The position numbers and the translations under genes are program-made. The notes under the pieces are model-generated. The model saw only the letters and a program-made list of their open reading frames with translations, was not told the DNA's origin and ran no database searches. From positions 448,386-512,385 of the forward strand of contig CAMOOO010000001.1 of the NCBI GenBank assembly GCA_946621465.1: a stretch of 64,000 nucleotides of DNA. The letters run 5' to 3'. Each line of letters opens with the position of its first letter. Within the stretch, counting starts at the first letter, position 1. This stretch comes from an uncultured Clostridia bacterium. Lineage in GTDB: Bacteria > Bacillota > Clostridia > Christensenellales > DTU072. Positions 1-8,488 of the stretch are shown piece by piece.

Positions 1-14
1 AAATCAACCATAAT

Positions 15-50
15 TTGACTTTGACTGATTTTAATGGTATCATTTATACG
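15..50 (+). promoter_or_regulatory. Possible promoter of the radical SAM gene
   Basis: Two overlapping sigma-A-like options are visible. TTGACT at 15-20 pairs with TATCAT at 38-43 (17-bp spacer), and TTGACT at 21-26 pairs with TATACG at 45-50 (18-bp spacer). Either would start RNA shortly before the ribosome site GGAGGA at 65-70. The window begins at base 1, so an upstream gene reading in cannot be excluded. Confidence 0.4.
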
Positions 51-73
51 CTTTCAGGTCAAACGGAGGAAAT

Positions 74-928
74 TTGAGTATATATTGCTATCTATGTCCG
101 CATCAATGCGGCGTTGACAGAAGTAAAACGATGGGACGTTGTCGTGCCGGCGCAGAAATGAAAATCTGTCGAATTGCTCCGCATTATTACGAAGAACCGG
201 AAATAAGCGGTACAAATGGCAGCGGAACTGTTTTTTTCAGTGGTTGTAACATGGATTGCGAATTTTGCCAAAACTACAAAATAAGCAAAAATTACGTCGG
301 AAAAACATATTCTCCAAACGAACTTGCAGAGCAAATAAAACAATTGGAATATAAGGGAGTACATAATATTAACTTCGTCACACCCACTCATTTTTCCGAC
401 AAAATTTGCCAAACGCTGGACATCTACAAACCGAACATCCCCATTGTCTATAATACGTCAGGTTATGAACGAGCCGAAATCATTTCCCGGATGAACAAAT
501 ACATCGATATTTATTTAACAGATTTTAAATACTCGAATAATGACATTGCACAGCGTTTTTCCGGTATAAAGAATTACTACGATATGTGCCTTGCGGCAAC
601 GGAAAAAATGATAGAATCAAAACCCTATTTGCAACAAGACGGATTGATGAAACAAGGGGTTATTATTCGCCACTTAATTCTTCCCGGACACCTGCAAAAC
701 ACGTTTGATTTCATAGACCTATATAAAGAAAAGTTTTATCCCAGGGCAAAACTCAGTATAATGTCGCAGTTTATACCCTGCTATCATTCGACAATTAAGC
801 GAACGCTAAAACCACTGGAAAACAAAATGGTAATTAATTATTTACTTAAGAAAGGCATCGACGACTGTTACATTCAAGACGAACAATCGGCAAGTGAAGA
901 TTACGTTCCCGACTTTCAGCTTGATTGA
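74..928 (+). CDS. Radical SAM protein, PflX/COG1313-like
   Basis: This 284-residue protein looks like the PflX-type radical SAM family, relatives of pyruvate-formate-lyase activating enzymes whose substrate is not established. The SAM-binding iron-sulfur cluster motif CX3CX2C is at Cys58, Cys62 and Cys65. A family-typical Cys-rich N-terminus (Cys5, Cys8, Cys12, Cys23) and the ISGTNGSGTVFFSGC block precede it. The start is a TTG codon chosen because GGAGGA lies 3 nt upstream and the N-terminal Cys motif begins at once. Its 3' end overlaps the convergent small gene by 13 bp. The family is fairly sure; the reaction is unknown. Confidence 0.85.
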   Translation: MSIYCYLCPHQCGVDRSKTMGRCRAGAEMKICRIAPHYYEEPEISGTNGSGTVFFSGCNMDCEFCQNYKISKNYVGKTYSPNELAEQIKQLEYKGVHNINFVTPTHFSDKICQTLDIYKPNIPIVYNTSGYERAEIISRMNKYIDIYLTDFKYSNNDIAQRFSGIKNYYDMCLAATEKMIESKPYLQQDGLMKQGVIIRHLILPGHLQNTFDFIDLYKEKFYPRAKLSIMSQFIPCYHSTIKRTLKPLENKMVINYLLKKGIDDCYIQDEQSASEDYVPDFQLD

Positions 929-1167
929 TCCTTCTGAAGTAGCATCCTCAAAGCATTAACAACGTCCTCTCCACCGAAATCTTTTACTGCATCCGTCCCC
1001 TCTTTACCGTTTTTTGATTCTTTACCGCCTAGCATTGATAGCATCAATAAGGTCATCGGATTGATAGAACTTTGCTGATTTTTTATCAGCTCACCGATAA
1101 CTCCGTTTAAGTTGTTCGATTTACCATTCATCAATAATGGCAAAAGCAATAAAAGATTATTATTCAT
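916..1167 (-). CDS. Small hypothetical protein (83 aa)
   Basis: I do not recognise this protein. It begins with a Leu/Asn-rich stretch, has a Met/Leu-rich middle (residues about 37-46) and a charged C-terminal half; no confident transmembrane helix or signal peptide is seen. An AGAGGT ribosome site precedes the ATG. The start lies 2 bp after the stop of the upstream 75-residue gene, so the two are probably translationally coupled behind the cysteine desulfurase. The hydrophobic, low-complexity start resembles small spore-associated or stress proteins, but that is only an impression. Confidence 0.6.
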   Translation of the reverse strand: MNNNLLLLLPLLMNGKSNNLNGVIGELIKNQQSSINPMTLLMLSMLGGKESKNGKEGTDAVKDFGGEDVVNALRMLLQKDQSS

Positions 1168-1169
1168 CT

Positions 1170-1397
1170 TTACCTCTTTAACTGCATTATCAGATTTTTC
1201 ATCTTTTCCTTTTGTTCCGGTGTCAAGTAAGGAGAAACCTTTTTAAAAAAATCATCCAGTTCATTATTCGTCACGCCGGAAGCGTTAGCCGTACGAAAGA
1301 GTTCTTGCATCAGCTGCTCCTCATTCATTGAGGTGTAATGATCTATGTTATTTTTCTGTTTCCTTTCTTTATTACGAATATATTCACCTACGTCCAT
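1170..1397 (-). CDS. Small hypothetical protein (75 aa)
   Basis: This is an unrecognised charged, predicted helical protein beginning MDVGEYIRNKERKQK. The ATG at 1397 is preferred over an in-frame TTG 15 bp upstream because GAGGAG lies just before it. Its C-terminal half (LTPEQKEKMKNLIMQL) looks like a short helical bundle. It follows the cysteine desulfurase by 43 bp and is coupled to the 83-residue gene behind it, which suggests a three-gene minus-strand transcript. No function can be assigned. Confidence 0.65.
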   Translation of the reverse strand: MDVGEYIRNKERKQKNNIDHYTSMNEEQLMQELFRTANASGVTNNELDDFFKKVSPYLTPEQKEKMKNLIMQLKR

Positions 1398-1440
1398 TTT
1401 ATCTCCTCGCAACCATTATATTCGCTGTTTTCCGTTTTGT

Positions 1441-2529
1441 TCATGATTGGGAGATCTCTTTTAGTGCGTGAGAAAGAACGTTAATCTGCCATAGATAGTT
1501 TCCTCTGCCAAAACTTATTCTCACCGCGCCCTCAGGCGCAGTCCCCAAATATTTGTGCATAAGCGGGGCGCAGTGCAATCCGCTTCGTACGCATATCCCA
1601 TATTTTTCCGAAAGAAAATCTGCCACCTCTCCGCAGCTCTTACCTTTCACGTTCAATAATACGATACCATTCTGCGCCGAATATATCTCCACACTCTTTT
1701 CTCCCTGCAATAAATGGACTAAACGCTCGGAGAGCTTTTTTTCTTTATTCATAATTCTTTCTCGATTTTTTAGAACATATTTAATTCCATCGCCAAGCGC
1801 AATAATCCCCGGAGCATTACAGGTACCTGCTTCCATACCTTCTGGAATATTCTCCGGAATATCGATCTCAAAACCGGATGAACCGGTCCCTCCCACGAAT
1901 AAAGGATGCAGACGGATACCGTTCCTGACCAATAAAAAGCCTGTTCCCTGTACTCCATACAACCCCTTATGACCGCTGGATGCTAGCATATCCACGTCGG
2001 CATAATCAATTGTTATCTTCCCTGTGCTTTGCGCTCCGTCCAAAACAGTTATTGCTTTTGACCTTTCTTTTGCCATTCGGAATATTTTTTCGATATCATT
2101 TCTTTGACCAGTTACGTTGGATACGGCTCCCATTACAACCATTCCGGTATCCTTATTGATGTGTTTTTCAAATGATTCGATATTTGGCTCAATTACTTGC
2201 AATCTTATTTTCTTCTGTAATTCCAGTCGTTTCAACGGACGAAGAACGGAGTTGTGTTCTGTTATTGTCGTTATCACCTTTTGGGGGGCGGATAAAGCTG
2301 TTACCGCGAGATTCAATGCCTCGGTACAATTCTTTGTAAAGATAACGTCACCCTCGAAAAAGCTTCTTCTTATTATGTCTCTGGTTTCCTCGATCTTCAG
2401 CGCAGTCCTCACCGCCGCTTTATGTGCGCTCCGTCCGGGATTGGAACCAAGAATTGTTTCTTTAAGCAGTCTCCAATATACGCATACTGGCTTATGTCTT
2501 GTCGTCGCCGCATTATCAAAATAGATCAT
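1441..2529 (-). CDS. Aminotransferase class V / cysteine desulfurase, EF2568 type
   Basis: A PLP-dependent enzyme of the cysteine desulfurase/selenocysteine lyase group, expected to take sulfur (or selenium) from cysteine (or selenocysteine) onto an active-site Cys. The PLP lysine is Lys188 in SSGHKGL and the probable catalytic cysteine is Cys320 in RSGLHCAPL. That short active-site loop and the ending ISFGRGNYL match the EF2568-type subfamily rather than IscS. At 362 residues it is slightly shorter than SufS. GGAGGG lies just before the ATG. It is divergent from a DUF3343 gene across 78 bp, a pairing known from selenium/sulfur-handling loci. No suf or isc genes are nearby. Confidence 0.88.
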   Translation of the reverse strand: MIYFDNAATTRHKPVCVYWRLLKETILGSNPGRSAHKAAVRTALKIEETRDIIRRSFFEGDVIFTKNCTEALNLAVTALSAPQKVITTITEHNSVLRPLKRLELQKKIRLQVIEPNIESFEKHINKDTGMVVMGAVSNVTGQRNDIEKIFRMAKERSKAITVLDGAQSTGKITIDYADVDMLASSGHKGLYGVQGTGFLLVRNGIRLHPLFVGGTGSSGFEIDIPENIPEGMEAGTCNAPGIIALGDGIKYVLKNRERIMNKEKKLSERLVHLLQGEKSVEIYSAQNGIVLLNVKGKSCGEVADFLSEKYGICVRSGLHCAPLMHKYLGTAPEGAVRISFGRGNYLWQINVLSHALKEISQS

Positions 2530-2607
2530 CTTTCCCTCCGCACAGTTTTTTTCGCCTTCGAATAAAATATATTAATCGACATCATCAAATATTCTAAGGA
2601 GAAAAAA

Positions 2608-2826
2608 ATGAACACCATTGCCGTTTTCAAATCCCGTTCGCACGCTTTGGCGGTCTACCGTCATTTACAATCAAAGAAAATAGTCGCATCTGTCATTAAC
2701 ACCCCCTCTCGACTTCACTTGGGGTGCGGGATAAGCGTCGTATTCCCTTCTGCTTACGTGTCCATTGTAAAAAACGCGATATCTGCTCTTAACGTTGATA
2801 GTTTCGTTGGCTTTTTTGCCAAATAG
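2608..2826 (+). CDS. DUF3343 protein, putative Se/S carrier
   Basis: This 72-residue protein fits the DUF3343 family, described as putative selenium/sulfur carriers. It has a short beta-alpha start (residues 3-20, FKSRSHALAVYRHL) and a conserved Cys40 in LGCGISV that would carry the chalcogen. AAGGAG sits 7 nt before the ATG. It is head-to-head with the EF2568-type cysteine desulfurase, which could load it. The family call rests on the pattern of the N-terminal helix plus the GCGI motif; the carrier role is inferred. Confidence 0.75.
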   Translation: MNTIAVFKSRSHALAVYRHLQSKKIVASVINTPSRLHLGCGISVVFPSAYVSIVKNAISALNVDSFVGFFAK

Positions 2827-2838
2827 AAAGATTTTCGT

Positions 2839-2870
2839 TTGACATAATTAATAAATAAGTATAATATTAT
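2839..2870 (+). promoter_or_regulatory. holA promoter, possibly giving a leaderless mRNA
   Basis: TTGACA at 2839-2844 is followed by an AT-rich -10 region. TAATAT at 2863-2868 gives an 18-bp spacer and TATAAT at 2860-2865 a 15-bp spacer. The holA ATG is at 2876, only 7-10 nt after the -10 box, and no Shine-Dalgarno sequence is present, so transcription probably starts at or within a few bases of the start codon. Confidence 0.65.
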
Positions 2871-2875
2871 TTAGT

Positions 2876-3835
2876 ATGCAAACGGAAACGAAACATGCTT
2901 CTCAATTACAAAAGGATACTATCACCGGGGGCGTATATTATTTAAAGGGAAACGACCCATATTGGCTTACGCAAGCCGAGTCATTCTTCCGCTCTATGTT
3001 GCCGGAAGACAGCCTTTCTTTGCGTGTTTTGGAAACTGTTTCCGACGTTACGGAAATCCTATCCGCTTTTGATACTTTTTGCTTAGGCGACGAGCATACC
3101 ATTGTGATTGTCAAAGACGACTCTTTTACAATGAACGATCGTGAGCATACCGCTCTAATTTCCCTCTTGCAGAGTGAACTTACGACCGACTTCCTTGTTT
3201 TTTGCAATTCACCTTTTTTAACAAACGCAGAAATTAAACTTTGCAACGTAATAGATTGCTCTGCTTTAGATAAGTTTGCTTGCTCTACCTACGCGGAAAA
3301 ACTTTTCCCGAATGGAATTGAAAAAAAGGCACTGCAACTTCTTATCGAATTATGCGGTTATAATATGGCAAAAATCAAATCGGAAGCACAGAAACTCAAC
3401 GCCTATTGCGACAACACCCTCGTTTCTTATGATGACGTAGAGATGCTTGTTGTCGAAGATACCGAATCAACTGTTTTTCTATTCTCTAACTGTATAGTGG
3501 AAGGTCAATTGCAAAAGGCGGAACGCCATTTAGATAAATTGATTAAACGGGGAGAGAAACCTGCAATGCTACTCTCCATCCTTTCCAATCAATTCCGCCG
3601 GATGCTCTATTGTTCGATTACTACTTTAGATAATAAACAAATGGCGGAACTACTCGGCATTAAAGAATTCGCCGTAGAGAAAACAAGAAAGATTAAAGGG
3701 TATACTCAAGCAAAATTGAGATCTTGCGTAGCCGTACTTTCCGAATGTGAATTCAAATTCAAGTCCGGCATTATGTCCGACGAAACGGCTTTTTCCATCG
3801 CCGTTTCCAAACTTCTTTGCAAGGAGGCTGTATGA
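2876..3835 (+). CDS. holA: DNA polymerase III subunit delta
   Basis: The delta subunit of the clamp loader, which opens the sliding clamp during replication. The 319 residues show the HolA pattern: a degenerate AAA+ N-terminus (VYYLKGNDPYWL), a middle with VIDCSALDKF, and the C-terminal helical collar with LLSILSNQFRRML near residue 245. Length is normal. No ribosome site precedes the ATG, which instead sits right behind a promoter. The stop overlaps the next start (ATGA). In Firmicutes holA is usually beside comEC or rpsT; here it leads an operon with a membrane protein and cdaA. Confidence 0.88.
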   Translation: MQTETKHASQLQKDTITGGVYYLKGNDPYWLTQAESFFRSMLPEDSLSLRVLETVSDVTEILSAFDTFCLGDEHTIVIVKDDSFTMNDREHTALISLLQSELTTDFLVFCNSPFLTNAEIKLCNVIDCSALDKFACSTYAEKLFPNGIEKKALQLLIELCGYNMAKIKSEAQKLNAYCDNTLVSYDDVEMLVVEDTESTVFLFSNCIVEGQLQKAERHLDKLIKRGEKPAMLLSILSNQFRRMLYCSITTLDNKQMAELLGIKEFAVEKTRKIKGYTQAKLRSCVAVLSECEFKFKSGIMSDETAFSIAVSKLLCKEAV

Positions 3836-4662
3836 ATAAATTACTTTCTGACGATTTGGTCGCAAAATACCGTTCTTTGCCGGAATTTGTATGGTATATC
3901 TTCGTTGCTATATCCGTTTTCTTTGCAAACGCATACGAGTACATTTTCAGCGCCGGTGTAAACCTGAAAGAAATGACCAATGCTTTAGCTGAGTATAATC
4001 TCCCTATTGCTATCAATTCAATTGCTTTTATTGTTATTACCTGTGTTTTCTCTGCGATAATCTCGACATTGATTTTTGAACTGATAAATCACCTAGTTGC
4101 CGGAATATTGCTCGGTAGATTCGGTTGTAAAACAAACAGAAACGACCTTAAATTCCGTCTACGAATTTGCTATATATATTCCAATCTATTTATCGGATTG
4201 ATTGGTATCAGCTATTTCTTTACGCAGACACAAGGCGGTAACTATACGGGCGTTTTCAACGCAATGGATTATACGCTAGGAAACGACGTCTATACGATCT
4301 TAAGCTGTCTGATACCTTTTTCTTCCTTAACTTTCTTCATCTTTGTCTTTTTTGAGGACACAAGAAAAAGATTCTTACCAAAAAGAAATCAAGCTCGCGC
4401 ATTAACCTATTTCAGCAGGATTTATTTCGGTATTACGTTAGCTATCAATTTGTTTGGATCGGTTTTCTCTATCAATACGGATGCTGCCGTCATCGATATC
4501 GTCGCCAACTGGTTGCCTTTAGGTGTAACCGCTTTATGGACCGTCGGAGCATACTTATATTACCTTTATATCAAGAAACAACCGGATGATACCACCGAAG
4601 AGCCGATACAAGTTATAATAGAAGAAAAAAAATCCAACATCTACGACGATTTTGGATTTTAA
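3832..4662 (+). CDS. Integral membrane protein, unknown
   Basis: A 276-residue polytopic membrane protein with about five or six hydrophobic segments (residues roughly 19-40, 65-95, 120-140, 155-180, 205-225 and 230-250), then a charged cytoplasmic tail ending KKSNIYDDFGF. The ATG at 3832 overlaps the holA stop and has AAGGAGG at 3821-3827; an in-frame ATG 15 bp upstream lacks such a site. I do not recognise the family. Its place directly before cdaA suggests it might act with the membrane-bound c-di-AMP synthase, where many Firmicutes have the regulator YbbR/CdaR, but it is not YbbR-like. Confidence 0.8.
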   Translation: MNKLLSDDLVAKYRSLPEFVWYIFVAISVFFANAYEYIFSAGVNLKEMTNALAEYNLPIAINSIAFIVITCVFSAIISTLIFELINHLVAGILLGRFGCKTNRNDLKFRLRICYIYSNLFIGLIGISYFFTQTQGGNYTGVFNAMDYTLGNDVYTILSCLIPFSSLTFFIFVFFEDTRKRFLPKRNQARALTYFSRIYFGITLAINLFGSVFSINTDAAVIDIVANWLPLGVTALWTVGAYLYYLYIKKQPDDTTEEPIQVIIEEKKSNIYDDFGF

Positions 4663-4677
4663 GCAGGAGAAGTAATT

Positions 4678-5463
4678 ATGGAATGGATTTCTAGAATCAT
4701 TGGACTGAGCATTGCCGTAATCGTTATGATTTTCATAACTTGGTTTTTTCTCAAGAGGAAATCACCTACTTTATTGATAGTCAATCTGGTCTTGTTTTTG
4801 CTTTATGTCGCAACGTACCTTGTCGAATGGTTTGGCTTGACGGACATGGCTCTTGCGCAGCAAATCATGTTTTTGATTTGTATTTTCTGCTGTTGTTCCA
4901 GCATTATCGTCTATGAGAACGATATTAAAACACTATTTGCAAGGGTTCGTCGTTTCCATTGGAAATCGGAACAAAAGAACATTACCGATGAAGAAATACG
5001 TTCCTCTTTAAAAGCTATTGTTACCGCTTGTCAATCATTATCAAAATCAAGAACAGGTGCGTTGATTGTTATCGTTCGAGAAAAGATCGACAATTATATC
5101 GTTGAATCCGGTGTTAAACTTGATGCCGAGATATCCGCTCCCCTACTGGAAAGCATCTTTAATCCTAAATGCCCGATGCACGACGGAGCAGTTATCATAA
5201 AAGACAACCGCATACTTACTGCCGGATCCTTCCTTCCTTTAACCAAATCGTTGGACGTGGATAAATCTCTGGGAACGCGGCACCGCGCAGGTATCGGCGT
5301 AACCGAATCGGAAGTCAACGACGTTATCAGCATCATTATCAGCGAAGAAACGGGCATTATTTCCACTGCAAGAAAAGGAATACTCCGCCGCTATCTGACG
5401 CCTGAAAGATTGTTTGATATGCTTTACGATCCGCTGCGCGAAGAATTGGAGAAAGCAAAATAA
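4678..5463 (+). CDS. cdaA: Diadenylate cyclase CdaA
   Basis: Makes the second messenger c-di-AMP from two ATP at the inner membrane. Three hydrophobic helices occupy residues 1-80, then a linker and the DAC (DisA_N) domain. The hallmark motifs are present: DGA at 169-171 (metal binding and catalysis) and RHR at 201-203. Length (261) is close to CdaA of other Firmicutes. GGAG lies before the ATG. The usual partners ybbR/cdaR and glmM are not adjacent. A PgpH-type hydrolase for c-di-AMP lies at 56.3-57.8 kb. Confidence 0.93.
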   Translation: MEWISRIIGLSIAVIVMIFITWFFLKRKSPTLLIVNLVLFLLYVATYLVEWFGLTDMALAQQIMFLICIFCCCSSIIVYENDIKTLFARVRRFHWKSEQKNITDEEIRSSLKAIVTACQSLSKSRTGALIVIVREKIDNYIVESGVKLDAEISAPLLESIFNPKCPMHDGAVIIKDNRILTAGSFLPLTKSLDVDKSLGTRHRAGIGVTESEVNDVISIIISEETGIISTARKGILRRYLTPERLFDMLYDPLREELEKAK

Positions 5464-5487
5464 TAATTAAGGAACACTGCACTACAA

Positions 5488-6717
5488 ATGAATAACATTT
5501 TCGGACACTTTCCAATCCTATTACCAAAGGATTGCGACTATAAAAAATGGGCAGTAATCGCCTGCGATCAGTTTACCACAAATAAACAATATTGGAATGA
5601 CCTGGCAACATATATCGGGGAAGCTCCCAGCACGTTGCATTTGACTTTCCCGGAAATATTTCTTAAAGAAAAGGATATTCAACCCCGGATCGATCAAATC
5701 AACAGCACAATGAAAAACTACATTGGCAACGGCATCTTTAAAGAAATCCCCGGGATGGTTTTGGTTGAACGGACATTCCCTGACAACAAAAAAAGAATCG
5801 GGATGCTTTTAAGTGTCGATCTTGAGAGGTATAACTACCAAAAAGCCGACGTTCCAATCCGAGCGACGGAAGCAACAATAGTGGAACGTTTACCCGTTCG
5901 TATGCAAATCAAAGAAAAAGCAGCAATCGAGTTGCCGCACATATTACTACTTATCGATGACCAGGATAAAAAAATTATTGAACCGATTTATTCTATGAGG
6001 GATAAATTAAACAAATTATATGACTTCGACCTCAACCAAGACGGCGGACATATCTGCGGTTATCACGTTCCCCAAACGGACGACGTCGAAAATAAAATGC
6101 TTGCTCTATTGCAACCGGAATTACAGGTCAAAAAATACGGTCATGATGCCGGAATACTCTTTGCCGTAGGAGATGGCAATCACAGTATGGCATCTGCAAA
6201 AGAACATTGGAACATCATTAAACAATCTCTTTCGGAAAAAGAGCGTGAAAACCATCCTGCAAGGTATATACTCGTTGAAGTGGTCAATCTCTATCAGGAT
6301 TCTATGGACTTCCACCCCATCCATAGGATAATAATGAATTGTCCCTCAACGGAAGATTTTATTGCTTCTCTACAAAAACATTTAACCGGGAACGGAAAAA
6401 TCACCGTCATATCTAAAAAAGGAGAAATTACTCTCTCCTGTCCCGAGAATAACGCAACCACCATTCGCACGATACAAGAATTCATCAGCGAGTACAAACA
6501 AAAATTCGGCGCTGAACTGGATTACGAACACTCGGAAAAACAAGCTCGACTTTTGGCGTCAACTGACAATACGGTCAGCATCCTGATGCCTACTTTTGAT
6601 AAAAAAGAGCTATTTAATTACGTCGTTAACGTAGGGAATTTGCCTCTAAAAGCATTCTCTATCGGAACTGAAGAAACAAAAAGATATTATATTGAAGCAA
6701 AGAGGATTACATTATGA
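5488..6717 (+). CDS. DUF1015 family protein
   Basis: A 409-residue DUF1015 protein of unknown biochemical role. The family signature GDGNHSMASAK is at residues 228-238, and the N-terminus (FGHFPILLP, WAVIACDQFT) matches the family. It is coupled to the aspartate kinase gene by an ATGA overlap, so it may act in aspartate-family or serine-related metabolism; DUF1015 genes are often near serA/serC elsewhere. The ribosome site is weak (AAGGAA about 14 nt upstream), perhaps relying on coupling to cdaA. Confidence 0.85.
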   Translation: MNNIFGHFPILLPKDCDYKKWAVIACDQFTTNKQYWNDLATYIGEAPSTLHLTFPEIFLKEKDIQPRIDQINSTMKNYIGNGIFKEIPGMVLVERTFPDNKKRIGMLLSVDLERYNYQKADVPIRATEATIVERLPVRMQIKEKAAIELPHILLLIDDQDKKIIEPIYSMRDKLNKLYDFDLNQDGGHICGYHVPQTDDVENKMLALLQPELQVKKYGHDAGILFAVGDGNHSMASAKEHWNIIKQSLSEKERENHPARYILVEVVNLYQDSMDFHPIHRIIMNCPSTEDFIASLQKHLTGNGKITVISKKGEITLSCPENNATTIRTIQEFISEYKQKFGAELDYEHSEKQARLLASTDNTVSILMPTFDKKELFNYVVNVGNLPLKAFSIGTEETKRYYIEAKRITL

Positions 6718-8027
6718 ACATAAAAGTTGTTAAATTTGGCGGAACTTCTATGGCTAATAAAGATGCCATCGAACGAGTAAAGAACATTATCAATAGCGAC
6801 CCTGATAGACGATTCGTTGTTGTCAGCGCCCCGGGAAAGAGATTTAAAGGCGACGAAAAAATTACCGATCTGCTGCTTGCTTCTTACGAAGAAAAAAAGT
6901 CGACCGGCAGTTGTCACATCTTTTTCAGCAAAGTCCGTGATAGGTTTATTGAGATCGTCAACGATTTCTCCTTAAAATTGGATATCAATAAATATTTGGA
7001 TGAGATAGAAAAAAATATCGATCAATCCAATTCTCCGGATTATGCGGCAAGTCGTGGCGAATACCTTTCCGCTCTGGTAATGTCCGAGATACTCGGATTT
7101 GAATTTGTTGACGCTGCCAACATCATTAAATTCAATAAAAAGGGATCGTTCGATGCCTCATATACAAACGACCTGGTCTCCTCTCGCCTCTCAATGGACA
7201 AAGGAGCCGTTATCCCGGGCTTTTACGGCACCATGCCCGATGGCTCGATAAAAACCTTTACCAGAGGCGGAAGTGACTTTACAGGCTCAATTATCGCGCG
7301 AGGCGTTCAAGCGGACGTTTACGAAAACTGGACCGACGTCGACGGGTTCATGACCGCTGACCCAAGAATTGTCGATAATCCGCACATTATCGATTTCCTC
7401 AGTTACGAAGAGTTACGCGAGTTGTCCTACATGGGTGCCAGCGTCCTTCACCCATCCTCTATTTTCCCCTTACAAAGCACTTCTATTCCGATTAACGTGC
7501 GTAACACTTTTAACCCATCTGCTGTTGGCACGTTTATTTTAAAAGATACATCTGACAAAAAAACTTCTTTAATTACCGGTATTGCAGGCAGAACAGGATT
7601 CACAACCTTTTTTATCAGAAAGGCTCTCATGAATAACGAGATTGGTTTCTGTAGAAAAATACTGTCCATATTCGAGTATTATGACATCAGCATCGAGCAT
7701 ATGCCTACCGGAATTGATACAATGAGCTTAATCGTGCCAAACGATCATTTAACTGACGGACTGGAATTTGAAATCATTGAAAAAATCCGTGGCGAAGTCA
7801 ACCCGGACGTTATATTTGTTTACAAAAATATAGCCCTGATCGCTATAGTTGGACACGGGATGAGCAACCAAACGGGTACAGCTGCCAGGGTGTTTACCGC
7901 TTTAGCTGCCGCAAATATTAATGTTAAAATGATCGACCAAGGTAGCAGCGAAATAAACATTATCGTCGGCGTCAACGGTGAAGACCTCAATAGAGCCATT
8001 GCTGCTATCTATCACGAATTTTTCTGA
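6714..8027 (+). CDS. lysC: Aspartate kinase
   Basis: Phosphorylates aspartate, the first step toward lysine, threonine, methionine and diaminopimelate. The kinase signature KFGGTS is at residues 7-12, and the TRGGSDFTG and WTDVDGFMTADPR blocks form the substrate and ATP site. Two ACT domains follow (from about residue 300; IVGHGMSNQTGTAARVF is in the second) and imply feedback control by an end-product amino acid. It is monofunctional, with no homoserine dehydrogenase domain. It is the last gene of the plus-strand operon and is followed by a strong terminator. Which isozyme it is cannot be told. Confidence 0.92.
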   Translation: MNIKVVKFGGTSMANKDAIERVKNIINSDPDRRFVVVSAPGKRFKGDEKITDLLLASYEEKKSTGSCHIFFSKVRDRFIEIVNDFSLKLDINKYLDEIEKNIDQSNSPDYAASRGEYLSALVMSEILGFEFVDAANIIKFNKKGSFDASYTNDLVSSRLSMDKGAVIPGFYGTMPDGSIKTFTRGGSDFTGSIIARGVQADVYENWTDVDGFMTADPRIVDNPHIIDFLSYEELRELSYMGASVLHPSSIFPLQSTSIPINVRNTFNPSAVGTFILKDTSDKKTSLITGIAGRTGFTTFFIRKALMNNEIGFCRKILSIFEYYDISIEHMPTGIDTMSLIVPNDHLTDGLEFEIIEKIRGEVNPDVIFVYKNIALIAIVGHGMSNQTGTAARVFTALAAANINVKMIDQGSSEINIIVGVNGEDLNRAIAAIYHEFF

Positions 8028-8050
8028 TAAACATAGTTTCACCATTAAAA

Positions 8051-8084
8051 AAGAAGTCCGATTTATTTCGGACTTCTTCTTTTA
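8051..8084. terminator. Bidirectional intrinsic terminator
   Basis: An 11-bp stem (AAGAAGTCCGA at 8051-8061 with TCGGACTTCTT at 8068-8078), a 6-nt loop and T-rich flanks on both strands end the aspartate kinase operon and the convergent 90-residue gene. Confidence 0.9.
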
Positions 8085-8098
8085 TTGTCGTTGAAAAA

Positions 8099-8371
8099 TT
8101 ATTGATCGGATCCGGGTTGAGGCGCGATATCGGAATCAAACCCTTGCAGTTCGCGAAGAAGGTCGCTTTCTTCTCCCGTCCGTTTGTACTCGTGATAGGC
8201 TCTCAAATATTGATCAATGTAGTCGTTTTTATATGCTTTGTAGTATTCTGCAAAATAATCCGTTCCTTGCGGTATCGGATTGGAATTTGCAACAGAACTA
8301 TATGCATCCACAGTAGGATTTGCAATAAATTCTTTTGAATCATAATTGGTTTTCTTTCTTTTCTTGCACAT
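8099..8371 (-). CDS. Small hypothetical protein (90 aa)
   Basis: I do not recognise this 90-residue soluble protein. It starts with a basic cluster (KKRKKTNY) and has a Tyr-rich middle with an imperfect repeat (YFAEYYKAYKNDY, QYLRAYHEYKR), suggesting an amphipathic helix. AGAGG precedes the ATG and a good promoter (8401-8429) lies upstream, so it is an independent single-gene unit closed by the shared terminator. Confidence 0.7.
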   Translation of the reverse strand: MCKKRKKTNYDSKEFIANPTVDAYSSVANSNPIPQGTDYFAEYYKAYKNDYIDQYLRAYHEYKRTGEESDLLRELQGFDSDIAPQPGSDQ

Positions 8372-8400
8372 AATAAACCTCTATATGTTATTCCTTTTAT

Positions 8401-8429
8401 AGTATAGCATATTACTTGTAAATCTGCAA
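8401..8429 (-). promoter_or_regulatory. Promoter of the 90-aa gene
   Basis: On the minus strand TTGCAG (8429-8424) and TATACT (8406-8401) are separated by 17 bp, placing the start site about 20-25 nt before the ATG at 8371. Confidence 0.75.
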
Positions 8430-8488
8430 TAACTAATTTTTATAAAAAGATAACGTTGTTTTTTACGATCAACCAATGACAAATCGGC

